Shown: positions 8,025 through 17,311 of the stretch, in pieces | How positions within the stretch are numbered: the first letter of the stretch is position 1 | Layout of the letters: each line of letters begins with the position of its first letter | Source: Planococcus beigongshangi | GTDB lineage: Bacteria; Bacillota; Bacilli; Bacillales_A; Planococcaceae | NCBI RefSeq assembly: GCF_016820495.1 | Contig: NZ_JADHDU010000001.1 | Coordinates: 558,257-622,256, forward strand | Direction of reading: 5' to 3' | Length of the DNA stretch: 64,000 nucleotides | The notes under the pieces: generated by a model | What the model saw: the letters and a program-made list of their open reading frames with translations, nothing else | Databases searched by the model: none | Told to the model about the DNA's origin: nothing | Position numbers and translations under genes: made by a program

Positions 8025-9485
8025 ATGAATAGCAGGGAGTTACTCGGAAATATTCCTTATAAATTGATATCAGGTGAACTGCCTGAAAAAATTGAACATA
8101 TCACAATGGATTCCCGGGATGCAGTTCCTGGATCTTTATTTGTCTGCATAGAAGGTTACACAGTGGATGGGCATGACTATGCCGATCAGGCGACCAAATG
8201 TGGCGCAACGCTGATTCTTTCAGAAAAGCCGATCGCCATCGACGGTCCGGCAGTGCTTATTGTCGATGACACGGTACGGGCCTTGGGGCAATTGGCGGCG
8301 AAATTCTATGATTATCCTTCAAAAGCCATTGAGATGATCGGCGTAACCGGTACAAACGGAAAAACGAGTGTGGCGGGTATGCTTCATGCAATGCTGATGA
8401 AGTTAGGTGAGAAATCGGCTTTGACTGGAACAATCGGCTTCGATCTGAACGGGGAGATGCATCCTTCCGCCAATACGACGAGTGATGCGCTGACGACCCA
8501 AAAGATGATTGCACAGGCGAAAGACGCAGGCTGTTCCCATATGACGATGGAAGTTTCATCCCATGGTCTGGTGCTGGGACGGCTTGCCGGGGTGGAATTC
8601 AATACAGCAATTTTTACAAATTTGACCCACGATCACCTCGACTTCCATGGAACGATGGAGGAATATGGGCATGCTAAAGGTTTGCTGTTTTCCCAATTGG
8701 GCCAGGATTTGAGCGAGAAGAAACGGGCTGTGCTGAATGCGGATGATCCTTGGTCCGATCAGTTTGCCAAAATGACTTCACATCCTATTTATACTTACGG
8801 CATCGAAAAAGATGCCCGGTTTAAAGCGGATGATATTTCCATGGATCAATCCGGCACAACATTCCTGTTGAATTGCCCGGAAGGTGAATATGAGGTTTCC
8901 ATGAAATTACTCGGCCGGTTCAATGTATCGAATGCACTGGCGGCCATTACGGCTTTATATGCCGAAGGATATGCATTAGCTGATATTCTTTCTGCCCTTG
9001 CGGCAATCGATCCGGTTGAAGGGCGCATGCAGAAAGTGGAAATCGATGCGCCGGTGACGGTCTTCATCGATTACGCCCATACTCCGGACGCCATTGAAAA
9101 AGCATTGGCGGCTGTGTCCGGTTTTGAAAGCAATAAAACCATTTTCCTTGTCGGAACCGGTGGCAACCGCGATAAATCGAAGCGGCCGGATATGGCGAAA
9201 AAAGCTTCTGCTGCAGGATATGTGGTTCTGACAACGGATGATCCTCGCGATGAGCCTTATGACAGTATTCTGAAAGATCTGGAAGTGGGCATGACCCATT
9301 CCAATTATGCCTGCATTGGGGACCGGGAAGAAGCTGTCAGACATGCGATACAGCAATCCGAACCAGGCGATATCATTATTCTGGCCGGCAAAGGCCATGA
9401 AGATTACCAGATAATCGGGTCTGTAAAATATCCGCACAGCGACAAAGAGATCGCTCTTCAGGAAGCGTTGAAAAAGTATAGCTGA
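8025..9485 (+). CDS. murE: UDP-MurNAc-tripeptide synthetase MurE, probably L-lysine-adding
   Basis: Adds the third stem-peptide residue to UDP-MurNAc-L-Ala-D-Glu in the cytoplasm. 486 residues with three Mur-ligase domains. ATP-binding GVTGTNGKTS is at about 106-115; EVSSHGL and FTNLTHDHLDFHG follow, then DYAHTPDAIEKAL and GTGGNRDKSKRP. The amino-acid selection motif reads DDPRDE at residues 405-410, not the DNPR of meso-DAP enzymes. The gene is adjacent to prfC as in Staphylococcus aureus, where MurE is lysine-specific, rather than in the dcw cluster as in B. subtilis. Planococcus walls carry L-lysine. Lysine specificity is therefore likely but inferred. A hairpin follows the stop codon. Confidence 0.92.
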   Translation: MNSRELLGNIPYKLISGELPEKIEHITMDSRDAVPGSLFVCIEGYTVDGHDYADQATKCGATLILSEKPIAIDGPAVLIVDDTVRALGQLAAKFYDYPSKAIEMIGVTGTNGKTSVAGMLHAMLMKLGEKSALTGTIGFDLNGEMHPSANTTSDALTTQKMIAQAKDAGCSHMTMEVSSHGLVLGRLAGVEFNTAIFTNLTHDHLDFHGTMEEYGHAKGLLFSQLGQDLSEKKRAVLNADDPWSDQFAKMTSHPIYTYGIEKDARFKADDISMDQSGTTFLLNCPEGEYEVSMKLLGRFNVSNALAAITALYAEGYALADILSALAAIDPVEGRMQKVEIDAPVTVFIDYAHTPDAIEKALAAVSGFESNKTIFLVGTGGNRDKSKRPDMAKKASAAGYVVLTTDDPRDEPYDSILKDLEVGMTHSNYACIGDREEAVRHAIQQSEPGDIIILAGKGHEDYQIIGSVKYPHSDKEIALQEALKKYS

Positions 9486-9512
9486 AAAGAGGCCGCTTGC
9501 GGCTTCTTTTTT
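9482..9512 (+). terminator. Intrinsic terminator of murE
   Basis: GGCCGC, a TT loop and GCGGC, flanked by A-rich and T-rich runs ending in six T, immediately follow the murE stop codon. Confidence 0.88.
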
Positions 9513-9532
9513 ATGGGACAGGACAAAATCTC

Positions 9533-9561
9533 TTGTTTTTTCGGGGTCCCTTCTCTAATAT
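9533..9561 (+). promoter_or_regulatory. Sigma-A-type promoter of prfC
   Basis: TTGTTT and TAATAT are separated by exactly 17 bases, about 30 bases before the prfC ATG and just after the murE terminator. Confidence 0.65.
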
Positions 9562-9590
9562 GAAGAGAGTAGATTAAAGGAGCGTAAATT

Positions 9591-11159
9591 ATGTCAGTAC
9601 AAATTAAAAACGAAATAGAAAATAGAAGAACGTTTGCAATCATCTCCCACCCGGATGCCGGGAAAACGACTTTAACGGAGAAACTGCTGTTATTTGGAGG
9701 CGCTATCCGTGATGCGGGTACCGTCAAAGGGAAAAAAAGCGGTAAATTTGCCACATCAGATTGGATGGAAATTGAAAAGCAACGGGGGATTTCCGTAACT
9801 TCGTCCGTCATGCAATTTGATTATGATGACCACCGCGTCAATATTCTGGATACGCCCGGACACCAGGATTTCAGTGAAGATACTTATCGCACATTGATGG
9901 CAGTTGACAGTGCCGTAATGATCATCGATGTGGCAAAAGGAATCGAGGCGCAGACGGTAAAATTGTTCAAAGTCTGTAAAATGCGCGGTATTCCTATTTT
10001 CACATTCATCAATAAGATGGACCGTCAAGGTAAAGAGCCGCTTGAACTGATGGAAGAATTGGAAGAAGTTCTCGGCATCCAGTCGTATGCGATGAACTGG
10101 CCGATCGGTATGGGGAAAGAGTTTCTCGGAATCTATGACCGCTTCAACAAACGGGTGGAACCTTTCCGGGAAGAAGGCGAAAGATTCCTTCCAATCGATG
10201 AATCAGGTGAACTGGCAGTCGATCACAAGATGAAGCTAAGTTCTTATTACACGCAAGCGATGGAAGATATTCAATTATTGAACGAAGCCGGTAACGAATT
10301 TTCATTTGATCGGGTTAAAAAGGGAGAATTGACGCCTGTATTCTTCGGAAGTGCATTGGCTAACTTCGGGGTCCAGACTTTTCTGGAGACATATTTACAG
10401 TTTGCGCCATCACCACAGCCAAGAATGACACAGGAAGAAGATTATGTCGATCCCGTTGAAACACCATTTTCCGGTTTTATCTTTAAAATCCAGGCGAACA
10501 TGAATCCGGCCCACAGAGACCGAATTGCATTTGTCCGCATCGTTTCAGGCAAGTTTGAAAAAGGGATGAACGTGACCCTTTCAAGAACCGGAAAATCTTT
10601 CAGGCTGTCACAGACGACCCAATTTTTAGCGGATGACCGTGAAATGGTTGCTGAAGCTGTTGCCGGGGATATTATCGGTCTGCATGATGTCGGGAATTAT
10701 CAAATCGGCGATACGATAACAAGCGGGAAGAAATTCCAGTTTGAGAATCTTCCACAGTTTACACCGGAACTATTTGTAAAAGTGAGCGCCAAGAACGTTA
10801 TGAAACAAAAGCATTTCCATAAAGGGATTTTGCAGCTTGTGCAGGAAGGTGCCATCCAGTATTACAAAACGCTTCATATGGAAGAAGTTATTCTGGGGGC
10901 AGTCGGCCAATTGCAGTTTGAGGTTTTCGAGCACCGGATGAAAAACGAATACAACGTTGAAGTCCGAATGGAGCCGATCGGTTCGAAAATTGCAAGGTGG
11001 ATCGAAAATGAGGGAGACGTCAAAGAATCTATGTCGAGCAGCCGTTCCATGCTTGTGAAGGACCGGTACGATAATTATGTATTCCTCTTTGAAAATGATT
11101 TTGCTACACGCTGGTTCCAGGACAAGAACCCTGGCATCAAACTATACAGTTTATTGTAA
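9591..11159 (+). CDS. prfC: Peptide chain release factor 3
   Basis: Translational GTPase of 522 residues that recycles RF1/RF2 from the ribosome after termination. The G motifs are clear: G1 [14 protein letters not shown]2 switch with [13 protein letters not shown]3 [14 protein letters not shown] and G4 NKMDRQG. Domain II and the EF-G-like domain III ([15 protein letters not shown]) complete a normal-length RF3. AAAGGAG precedes the ATG, and the gene has its own promoter and terminator. It is a neighbour of murE as in staphylococci. Confidence 0.96.
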   Translation: MSVQIKNEIENRRTFAIISHPDAGKTTLTEKLLLFGGAIRDAGTVKGKKSGKFATSDWMEIEKQRGISVTSSVMQFDYDDHRVNILDTPGHQDFSEDTYRTLMAVDSAVMIIDVAKGIEAQTVKLFKVCKMRGIPIFTFINKMDRQGKEPLELMEELEEVLGIQSYAMNWPIGMGKEFLGIYDRFNKRVEPFREEGERFLPIDESGELAVDHKMKLSSYYTQAMEDIQLLNEAGNEFSFDRVKKGELTPVFFGSALANFGVQTFLETYLQFAPSPQPRMTQEEDYVDPVETPFSGFIFKIQANMNPAHRDRIAFVRIVSGKFEKGMNVTLSRTGKSFRLSQTTQFLADDREMVAEAVAGDIIGLHDVGNYQIGDTITSGKKFQFENLPQFTPELFVKVSAKNVMKQKHFHKGILQLVQEGAIQYYKTLHMEEVILGAVGQLQFEVFEHRMKNEYNVEVRMEPIGSKIARWIENEGDVKESMSSSRSMLVKDRYDNYVFLFENDFATRWFQDKNPGIKLYSLL

Positions 11160-11200
11160 AAATCAGCTATTAATTAAATGAACTTCTTCAAGATTTTTAG

Positions 11201-11226
11201 AACCTGCCGTATGGCGGGTTTTTTTA
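11201..11226 (+). terminator. Intrinsic terminator of prfC
   Basis: AACCTGCC, a GTAT loop, GGCGGGTT and a run of T. A long intergenic repeat begins about 30 bases further on. Confidence 0.88.
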
Positions 11227-11239
11227 ATATATAAGTTGA

Positions 11240-11730
11240 ACTAAATACTCTGCAGAAGTCGATATTCCGCAAAACAGCTTCGAAGATCTGGCCGACGCCT
11301 GCGAGGCCGGATCTTTGCGACGAAGTGCGCAGCACTGGTGGAGCACGGTTCTAAGCAATTTGGGTTTTCTCTATCGAGTAAATCTCCTCACTTGGACTGG
11401 TCGCTTGGGAGTCTTCGCTGTTTTACTCCTTATCTTCGAAATCCTTCTAGAATTGAAGTGGTTTCCGTAAGCCCACTCGAACCGAGGTCCGAGTGCAATA
11501 CACCCCTTTGCCTGTTTTAGAGGAGTCTCCGGTTTTCTTGCATTTCAAGAAAGTGACTCCAGCGAAGGAGCGCCGCCGGACCGGCTGGAGCAATAAGCCG
11601 AGTGCTCTTCTCGGCTTATTGGGGGATGGAAGGTCGCCATACATGGATGGCGCACCTTTGCGACGAGCGCAGCGGTGGAGTATAATCTTTGCACTGTCCA
11701 AAGCGACGACTCGGCAGATAAATGTCGTTT
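11240..11730 (+). repeat. Long intergenic repeat, family A, full-length copy
   Basis: The 750-base gap between prfC and the RND gene holds about 470 bases also found in inverted orientation at 53447-53790, and in part at 34046-34206 and 53866-53946. Shared landmarks in order are CGATATTxCGCAAAACAGCTT, GGGAGTCTTCG near GTTTTACTCC, GAAGTGGTTTCC, GAGTGCTCTTC, ATGGCGCACCTT, and TAATCTTTGCACTGTCCAAA near the right end. Parts are self-complementary (GCCGAG with CTCGGC). Open frames inside it look accidental. I see no transposase, terminal inverted repeats or target duplication. Confidence 0.8.
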
Positions 11731-11909
11731 CTTTAATTCAATTTAGTATAGAAGAAAACTATCTGCAGATGCTTATATAAAAATTATGCAAAAATGAATC
11801 ATTTGTTCACATTTCCTTATTTTTTAGCCTATATGAATGGTTTAAGTTTGCGGTGGAAGGCAGATTTTCTTATGATAAAAGAACGAAGTTACAGAGAGGG
11901 TTTGACACC

Positions 11910-14900
11910 ATGCATATAAGTGATTTTTCGATTAGAAGGCCGGTTTTGACGGCTGTCACCATGTTTTTAGTGATTATTTTGGGAACCATTTCGTTTCTCC
12001 GTATACCGGTTACGCTGATTCCGGAACTGAATCCGCCAATCGGGGTCGTGGTGACAAGTTACCAGGGAGCAAGTCCGACAGAGGTAAATGAAAAGGTCAC
12101 CAAGCCTTTGGAAGCCAATCTGTCTACATTGCCTGGTATAGAGTCGATTCAATCGATTTCCCAGGAAGGGTCGAATTTCATTCTTCTGGAATTTGACTGG
12201 TCCACTCAAATAAATGACGTGCAAAGTGATATTCTGCAGCGCATCGATCAAACACCGGTGCCGGATGAAGCCGGGACACCGCGGTTCCTAAAATTCGATC
12301 CATCCCAATTTCCAGTTTTGCAATTGTCGCTTCGGGCAGTTGAATCTGATGTTGATGTAAGGGTGCTGGCGGAGGAATTGGAAACGGAATTGCTGCAGAC
12401 TGAAGGTGTGGCTAACGTTAACATTTCCGGTACTTTAATAGAAGAAATACTCATTTCTCTTGACCAGGAACAACTCGAAGAAAATGGGCTTCAACAATCC
12501 GATATCATCCAGGTGATCCAGGGAAGCAATATTTCACTTCCAGGTGAGCCGATCGACAGTGAGGATGGACGAAACCTGACAACCCGGATCATCAGTACAT
12601 TGAACAGCCCCGAAGAGATTGCGGATCTGGTTGTGACAGTAAATCCCCTGGATGGGGAAAACCTGACAATCGGGGATGTAGCAGAAGTGACGCTGGGTGA
12701 GCGTGAAAGCAGCAGTGAGACCCGTGCCAACCAGGAACCTGCAGTCCTTTTGTCGGCTCTTCAGGAATCAGGTGCAAATACAGCAGATGTATCGTCAGCA
12801 TTCCAGGAGCGGCTGAATGAGTTGCTGGAAGAAGAGAGGTTCAGCGACGTTGAAGCGGATATTCTTTTTGACCAGGGTGATTACGTCAAGCTTGCAGTAG
12901 GGAATATTGGTCAGACCCTTATTTTCGGGGGCATCTTTGCCATGCTGGTCCTATTCTTCTTCCTGCGTGGCGTGAAAAGCCCGATCATTATCGGCATAGC
13001 CATTCCTTATTCAGTGATCGTAACTTTTGTCCTGATGTATTTTGCCGACTTTGCGCTTAATATCATGACTTTGGGGGCTCTGGCTCTAGGGATCGGGATG
13101 CTTGTGGATAACGCTATCGTCGTCATTGAAAATATCGAACGGCATCTCGCCATGGGCAAAAATTCCAAAAAAGCGGCTTCTGATGGCTCGAAGGAAGTGG
13201 CCGGGGCAATCACAGCTTCTACACTGACGACTGTCGCAGTATTTGTCCCTGTCATTTTCATCTCCGGGCTGATCGGCGAGATATTCTTCGAATTCGCTTT
13301 GACGATTTCATTCAGCCTGTTTGCATCATTGGCAGTGGCTTTGACCGTCATTCCGATGCTTGCTTCCAGAATGCTTGAAAAACCGAAAGCGAATATCGAG
13401 GCACGCAAGAGAAGGTCGAAGGGGCTTAAAAACTTTGAGAGATCTGTCAGGTGGGCGCTGCGTCACCGCGCCATTGTATTGCTTGTCACTTTGATATTCC
13501 TTGTTGCCGGAGCTTTCGGAGTATCTCAGGTGGGAACGGAATTTCTGCCTGCTACTGATGAAGGGTTTGTCAGTGTCTCAGTCGAACTGGAGAATGGAGC
13601 TTCCACTGCTGCTACTGATGAAGTTGTAACCATGATTGAAGAGGAACTTCAGACTGAGGAAGACGTGGATGTCTACGTCAGTCTGGTGGGCACTTCACAG
13701 CAGGGACAAGCACAGGGGTCAGCAGAATCCAATGTGGCGGAAATTTATATCAAGCTCGTCGATCTGGCTGATCGGGAGCGTTCAGTTTTCGAATTTGTCG
13801 ATGATGTCCAGCCGGAAATCATAGAAAAAGTGGGAGAACGGGCAGAAGTTGGCTTTAACCTTCAAACTGCAGCCGGTTCTTCACCGAATACGCTGACATT
13901 CACCGTTACAGATACGGATCCAGTGAGACTGGATGAGTCCATTGAAAAGATCGATGAAGCACTCAGCAACTTATCGACAGTCACTGAATTGACCACTGAC
14001 CGTGATGAGACCATCGATGAAATTCTGGTTACGATCGACCGGGAGGCAGCAACTGAATACGGGATGGCCCCGGTCCAGATTGCACAAACGGTGAACAATA
14101 TTACCCGAGGTGTTCAGGCATCCCAAGTGATCACTGAACAAGATGAAGTGCTTGGCGTTTTTGTGGAGATCGGTGAAGAATATCGCGATAGTTATGAGAA
14201 ACTTCAGCAACTGCGCCTCCGTACCCCTTCTGGAACGTTTATCGAATTGCAGGAACTGGCCAATATTGAAATTGCCAAGGGTCCCGTTAGTATTCAGCGG
14301 GTTGACCAGGCTGGCAGTGTATCATTCACCCTGCAGCATCAATCTGACGTAACCATGGGAGATATGTCACGTGAAGTCGACGAAGCTCTCGAATCATTGA
14401 ATCTTGATGAAGGGACGATGATCTCTTTTGGCGGAGACCGTGAACTTTTTGACAATGCGATAAATGATATGATCATGGCGGTTATACTCGCAGTGATTCT
14501 TGTCTATCTGGTAATGGCTGCTCAGTTCGAGTCCTTCAAGTATCCATTTGTCATCATGTTTACCGTTCCTTTGATGGTCATTGGTGTGGCAATCGCCTTA
14601 TTTGCCACTCAAACACCTATCAGTATCACCGCAGTCATCGGGATCCTGGTGCTGGTGGGTATTGTCGTCAATAACGGAATCGTGCTTGTCGACTATATCA
14701 ATAAACGGAAAGAAAGCGGAATGGAATCGTTTGATGCCATTATTACTTCCGTCCGTGACCGATTGCGGCCGATTTTAATGACGGCCCTGACAACAATCCT
14801 AGGGCTTGCGCCGCTTGCAGTCGGCATCGGTGAAGGAACGGAGATCAATCAGCCGATGGGGATAGCGGTTATCGGCGGTCTGATCAGTTCAACATTCCTG

Positions 14901-14969
14901 ACGCTCTTTGTCGTACCGATTGTCTATAGCCTGTTTGATAAGGAAACAAGGTCGATGAACAAGAAGTGA
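11910..14969 (+). CDS. RND-family efflux transporter (SwrC/AcrB-like)
   Basis: 1019 residues from the ATG at 11910, which has AGAGAGGG ahead of it; an in-frame GTG 57 bases earlier lacks such a site. Proton-driven HAE-type RND pump with the ISDFSIRRPVLTAV start, a first membrane helix, a large extracytoplasmic loop, helices 2-6 with the family signature GIGMLVDNAIVVIENIERH (the Asp of the proton relay), a second loop, and helices 8-12 with VGIVVNNGIVLVDYINKRKE. The closest characterised relative is B. subtilis SwrC, which exports surfactin. No membrane-fusion protein is adjacent, as is common in Gram-positive bacteria. The substrate is unknown. Confidence 0.93.
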   Translation: MHISDFSIRRPVLTAVTMFLVIILGTISFLRIPVTLIPELNPPIGVVVTSYQGASPTEVNEKVTKPLEANLSTLPGIESIQSISQEGSNFILLEFDWSTQINDVQSDILQRIDQTPVPDEAGTPRFLKFDPSQFPVLQLSLRAVESDVDVRVLAEELETELLQTEGVANVNISGTLIEEILISLDQEQLEENGLQQSDIIQVIQGSNISLPGEPIDSEDGRNLTTRIISTLNSPEEIADLVVTVNPLDGENLTIGDVAEVTLGERESSSETRANQEPAVLLSALQESGANTADVSSAFQERLNELLEEERFSDVEADILFDQGDYVKLAVGNIGQTLIFGGIFAMLVLFFFLRGVKSPIIIGIAIPYSVIVTFVLMYFADFALNIMTLGALALGIGMLVDNAIVVIENIERHLAMGKNSKKAASDGSKEVAGAITASTLTTVAVFVPVIFISGLIGEIFFEFALTISFSLFASLAVALTVIPMLASRMLEKPKANIEARKRRSKGLKNFERSVRWALRHRAIVLLVTLIFLVAGAFGVSQVGTEFLPATDEGFVSVSVELENGASTAATDEVVTMIEEELQTEEDVDVYVSLVGTSQQGQAQGSAESNVAEIYIKLVDLADRERSVFEFVDDVQPEIIEKVGERAEVGFNLQTAAGSSPNTLTFTVTDTDPVRLDESIEKIDEALSNLSTVTELTTDRDETIDEILVTIDREAATEYGMAPVQIAQTVNNITRGVQASQVITEQDEVLGVFVEIGEEYRDSYEKLQQLRLRTPSGTFIELQELANIEIAKGPVSIQRVDQAGSVSFTLQHQSDVTMGDMSREVDEALESLNLDEGTMISFGGDRELFDNAINDMIMAVILAVILVYLVMAAQFESFKYPFVIMFTVPLMVIGVAIALFATQTPISITAVIGILVLVGIVVNNGIVLVDYINKRKESGMESFDAIITSVRDRLRPILMTALTTILGLAPLAVGIGEGTEINQPMGIAVIGGLISSTFLTLFVVPIVYSLFDKETRSMNKK

Positions 14970-14975
14970 GTGGAG

Positions 14976-15025
14976 GTCAGCCGCATCAGGAGCAAGGCTC
15001 GTGATGCGGCTGGCTTTTTCTTTTT
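14976..15025 (+). terminator. Intrinsic terminator of the RND pump gene
   Basis: GTCAGCCGCATCA pairs with TGATGCGGCTGGC across a 13-base loop, followed by a T-rich run. Confidence 0.9.
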
Positions 15026-15118
15026 GCCATTTTTATTGGAATATTTAGTATAATGGAAGCTGTAGGAATAAAATGGATTCGAAAAACAGACAAGCTCAAT
15101 ATGATAGGGGGAATCGGC

Positions 15119-16204
15119 GTGACCGAAGTGGTATTTACTGGCTTTCCAGGTTTTATTGCAAGCCAGCTTATCCGAAAATCGATCCAGGAACATAGGGAAG
15201 ACGGAATCACAGCGATTATATTGGCATCTGAACGCATTAAGGCTGAACAGGAAGCGGAACGGATCCGACGGGAAACCGGCTGTCCGCCCATCCGCCTCAT
15301 GGACGGAGATATTACGAAGCCGGGTTTGGGGCTGCAGCAGGAAGATCTGGCGTTCTTACAGGACAGCAAAATCATTTTCTGGCATTTGGCAGCAATATAT
15401 GATCTGGCGGTGCCACAGGACCTGGCCTGGAAAGTGAATGTTGAAGGGACGAAACATGTAAATGCTTTTGTTGCGGAGCTTTCGGGGTTAGAGCGCTATA
15501 TGTATTTCAGTACAGCCTACGTCGCCGGAAAACGGGAAGGTGTGCTGCGGGAAGATGAATTGATCCGCCCCGAGAAGTTCAAGAATCATTATGAAGAAAC
15601 AAAATTCGAAGCGGAGCTATTGGTCGAATCGATGAAGGCGGATCTTCCTGTGACGATCATCCGCCCGGGTATCGTACGGGGACATTCCAAAACCGGCGAA
15701 ACCATCAAGTTCGACGGGCCTTATTTTTTCCTGAATATGATTGACCGGATCCGTAATATGCCGGTTATTCCCTTTATCGGAAAAACTTCTTCCTATATAA
15801 ATGTTGTGCCGGTTGACTATATTCTGGAAGCTTCCATGTATCTCAGCAAATTGGAGGCAGCAGCAGGAGAAACGGTCCATTTGACGGACCCCAATCCTCA
15901 TCCGGTGGAAGAAGTGTACAGGTCCATGGTTTATCATCTGGCGGGTAAAGTTCCAAAAGGCCGTTTGCCGAAGCAGCTTGCGACGGTCGGCCTGAAAAGC
16001 AAACCGGTGAGAAAGCTCCTCGGAGTGGAATCGGAAACGCTGGATTACATGGACTGGCCGGCTTCATTCGATACCGCAAATGCAGAACGGCTGTTACAAG
16101 GAAGCGGCATAAAATGTGCTGATTTCCTGGAAACCATGCCGGCGATGGTCGCTTTTTACGAACTTCATAAAACTGAAAAAAAATATCATATCCCGATACA
16201 ATAA
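15119..16204 (+). CDS. Extended SDR-family NAD(P)-binding oxidoreductase
   Basis: 361 residues from the GTG at 15119, preceded by AGGGGGAAT. An in-frame ATG 66 bases upstream lies in a TATAAT -10-like hexamer (15049-15054), so it is not the start. The N-terminal TGFPGFIASQLI is a glycine-motif Rossmann turn, FWHLAAIYDLAVP and NVEGTKHV follow, and YEETKFEAE carries the catalytic Tyr-x3-Lys. The fold is that of the male-sterility/thioester-reductase group of extended SDRs. The substrate cannot be deduced. It stands alone between the RND gene and the riboswitch. Confidence 0.83.
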   Translation: MTEVVFTGFPGFIASQLIRKSIQEHREDGITAIILASERIKAEQEAERIRRETGCPPIRLMDGDITKPGLGLQQEDLAFLQDSKIIFWHLAAIYDLAVPQDLAWKVNVEGTKHVNAFVAELSGLERYMYFSTAYVAGKREGVLREDELIRPEKFKNHYEETKFEAELLVESMKADLPVTIIRPGIVRGHSKTGETIKFDGPYFFLNMIDRIRNMPVIPFIGKTSSYINVVPVDYILEASMYLSKLEAAAGETVHLTDPNPHPVEEVYRSMVYHLAGKVPKGRLPKQLATVGLKSKPVRKLLGVESETLDYMDWPASFDTANAERLLQGSGIKCADFLETMPAMVAFYELHKTEKKYHIPIQ

Positions 16205-16267
16205 AACTATGCATTTTAAAAAAAGGTGCTATAATCTAGGTACAACTAAATTTACTTTGACGTATGT

Positions 16268-16370
16268 CAAAGGGGAGTAGCTGTAGGGAAACCTATTTCA
16301 CAGTCGTCAAGACATGGTTAGTAGCCATCGGTTGTGATAGCGATTTTAATTGCTTAGCGAGACCTTTGCC
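16268..16370 (+). ncRNA. yybP-ykoY manganese riboswitch
   Basis: The aptamer has the conserved blocks CAAAGGGGAGTAGCT at the 5' side and TTAGCGAGACCTTTG at the 3' side, with the GTCAAGACATGG and GCCATCGG middle stem. P1 is CAAAGG with CCTTTG. This class binds Mn2+ and turns on TerC-family genes, which fits the downstream gene. The P1 3' strand also belongs to the following terminator, so ligand binding should release termination. An additional upstream hairpin, CTTTGAC-GTAT-GTCAAAG at 16255-16272, shares the P1 5' strand. A TATAAT at 16230-16235 could be the -10 of the promoter. Confidence 0.92.
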
Positions 16371-16397
16371 TTTTATTAGGCAGAGGTCTTTTTTGCT
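16361..16397 (+). terminator. Riboswitch-controlled intrinsic terminator
   Basis: GACCTTTGCC pairs with GGCAGAGGTC across a short loop, then six T. Its 5' arm contains the P1 3' strand of the manganese aptamer, so the two structures exclude each other. Confidence 0.9.
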
Positions 16398-16421
16398 GGC
16401 AAAAATTAGGAGGAAGAGAAG

Positions 16422-17192
16422 ATGGACACAGTTTTATTGGAGTATGGATGGGTACTGCTTGTGCTGATTGGGCTTGAGGGTTTACTGGCTGCGGATAACG
16501 CGGTCGTAATGGCAGTGATGGTGAAACATTTACCGAAAGCTCAACAAAAGAAAGCTCTGTTTTATGGTTTGGCAGGAGCGTTCGTCTTCCGCTTTGCCGC
16601 ATTGTTCATGATTACGCTGCTGGTTAATATTTGGCAGATCCAGGCACTCGGAGCGGCATATCTTTTGTTTATCTCCTTTAAACATATCTATGATCAGCGA
16701 AAAGGACAGGAGCATTCGATTGAACCTGAAGCGACAAAAGGTTCCGGTTTCTGGATGACAGTGCTGAAAATTGAACTGGCGGACATCGCGTTTGCCATCG
16801 ATTCCATGCTGGCTGCTGTCGCATTGGCTGTGACGCTTCCGCATTTGAATGTCCTCGGACTGGAAGATATCGGGGGCATCAACTCCGGACAGTTCCTTGT
16901 CATGCTTGCCGGTGGTCTGATCGGTGTCGTCATCATGCGTTTTGCCGCTCATAAATTTGTGCGATTGCTGGAGAAGTATCCTCAATTGGAAACCGCGGCA
17001 TTCGTCGTTGTGGGATGGGTCGGCGTCAAATTGCTCGTCATGACACTGTCGCACGATAAGCTTGGCTATTTGCCGCATGATTTCCCCCACTCAACACCTT
17101 GGACGATCATCTTCTGGACTGTCCTGGTCGGAATCGTCGTTGTTGGAGCATTGGTCGGAATGAAAAAGAACAAAGAATCTGAAGCAAGTTAA
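16422..17192 (+). CDS. ykoY: TerC-family membrane protein, manganese exporter/metalation factor YkoY (MeeY)
   Basis: 256 residues with about seven membrane helices. The TerC signatures are the acidic intramembrane motifs EGLLAADNAVVMAVM near the start and ELADIAFAIDSMLAA in the middle. B. subtilis TerC proteins move Mn2+ across the membrane and help load metal into secreted enzymes such as lipoteichoic acid synthases. The upstream Mn riboswitch strongly supports that role. AGGAGG precedes the ATG. It sits just before sigI-rsgI, as ykoY does in B. subtilis. A strong terminator follows. Confidence 0.94.
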   Translation: MDTVLLEYGWVLLVLIGLEGLLAADNAVVMAVMVKHLPKAQQKKALFYGLAGAFVFRFAALFMITLLVNIWQIQALGAAYLLFISFKHIYDQRKGQEHSIEPEATKGSGFWMTVLKIELADIAFAIDSMLAAVALAVTLPHLNVLGLEDIGGINSGQFLVMLAGGLIGVVIMRFAAHKFVRLLEKYPQLETAAFVVVGWVGVKLLVMTLSHDKLGYLPHDFPHSTPWTIIFWTVLVGIVVVGALVGMKKNKESEAS

Positions 17193-17198
17193 TGGATG

Positions 17199-17236
17199 AA
17201 AGGACACCTTCAATTTGAGTGAAGGTGTCCTTTTTC
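17199..17236 (+). terminator. Intrinsic terminator of ykoY
   Basis: AAAGGACACCTTCA pairs with TGAAGGTGTCCTTT across a short loop, followed by T. Confidence 0.92.
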
Positions 17237-17281
17237 TATTGCGAAAGATATCCAGTATAAATTCACGCCTCCCCGTTCATG

Positions 17282-17311
17282 ACCCCCACAAAATGGAATG
17301 GCCCATTCGAA
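17282..17311 (+). promoter_or_regulatory. Candidate SigI-type promoter of sigI-rsgI
   Basis: ACCCCC at 17282-17287 and CGAA at 17308-17311 match the -35 and -10 elements described for SigI-dependent promoters, including autoregulated sigI operons of Bacillus and Clostridium. The spacing here is 20 bases from the end of ACCCCC to CGAA. It lies about 100 bases before the sigI start. Confidence 0.55.

Noticed and set aside
11240..11730. Family A repeat as an insertion sequence
   Set aside because: No transposase frame, no terminal inverted repeats and no target duplication could be found; a transposase-less element remains possible.
11493..11780. Open frame of 95 codons inside the family A repeat
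   Set aside because: It lies within the intergenic repeat, is disrupted in the other copies, lacks a convincing ribosome site, and has no recognisable protein features.
15053..15118. N-terminal extension of the SDR protein from an upstream ATG
   Set aside because: The ATG overlaps a TATAAT hexamer and has no ribosome site; the GTG at 15119 has one and gives the normal Rossmann start.
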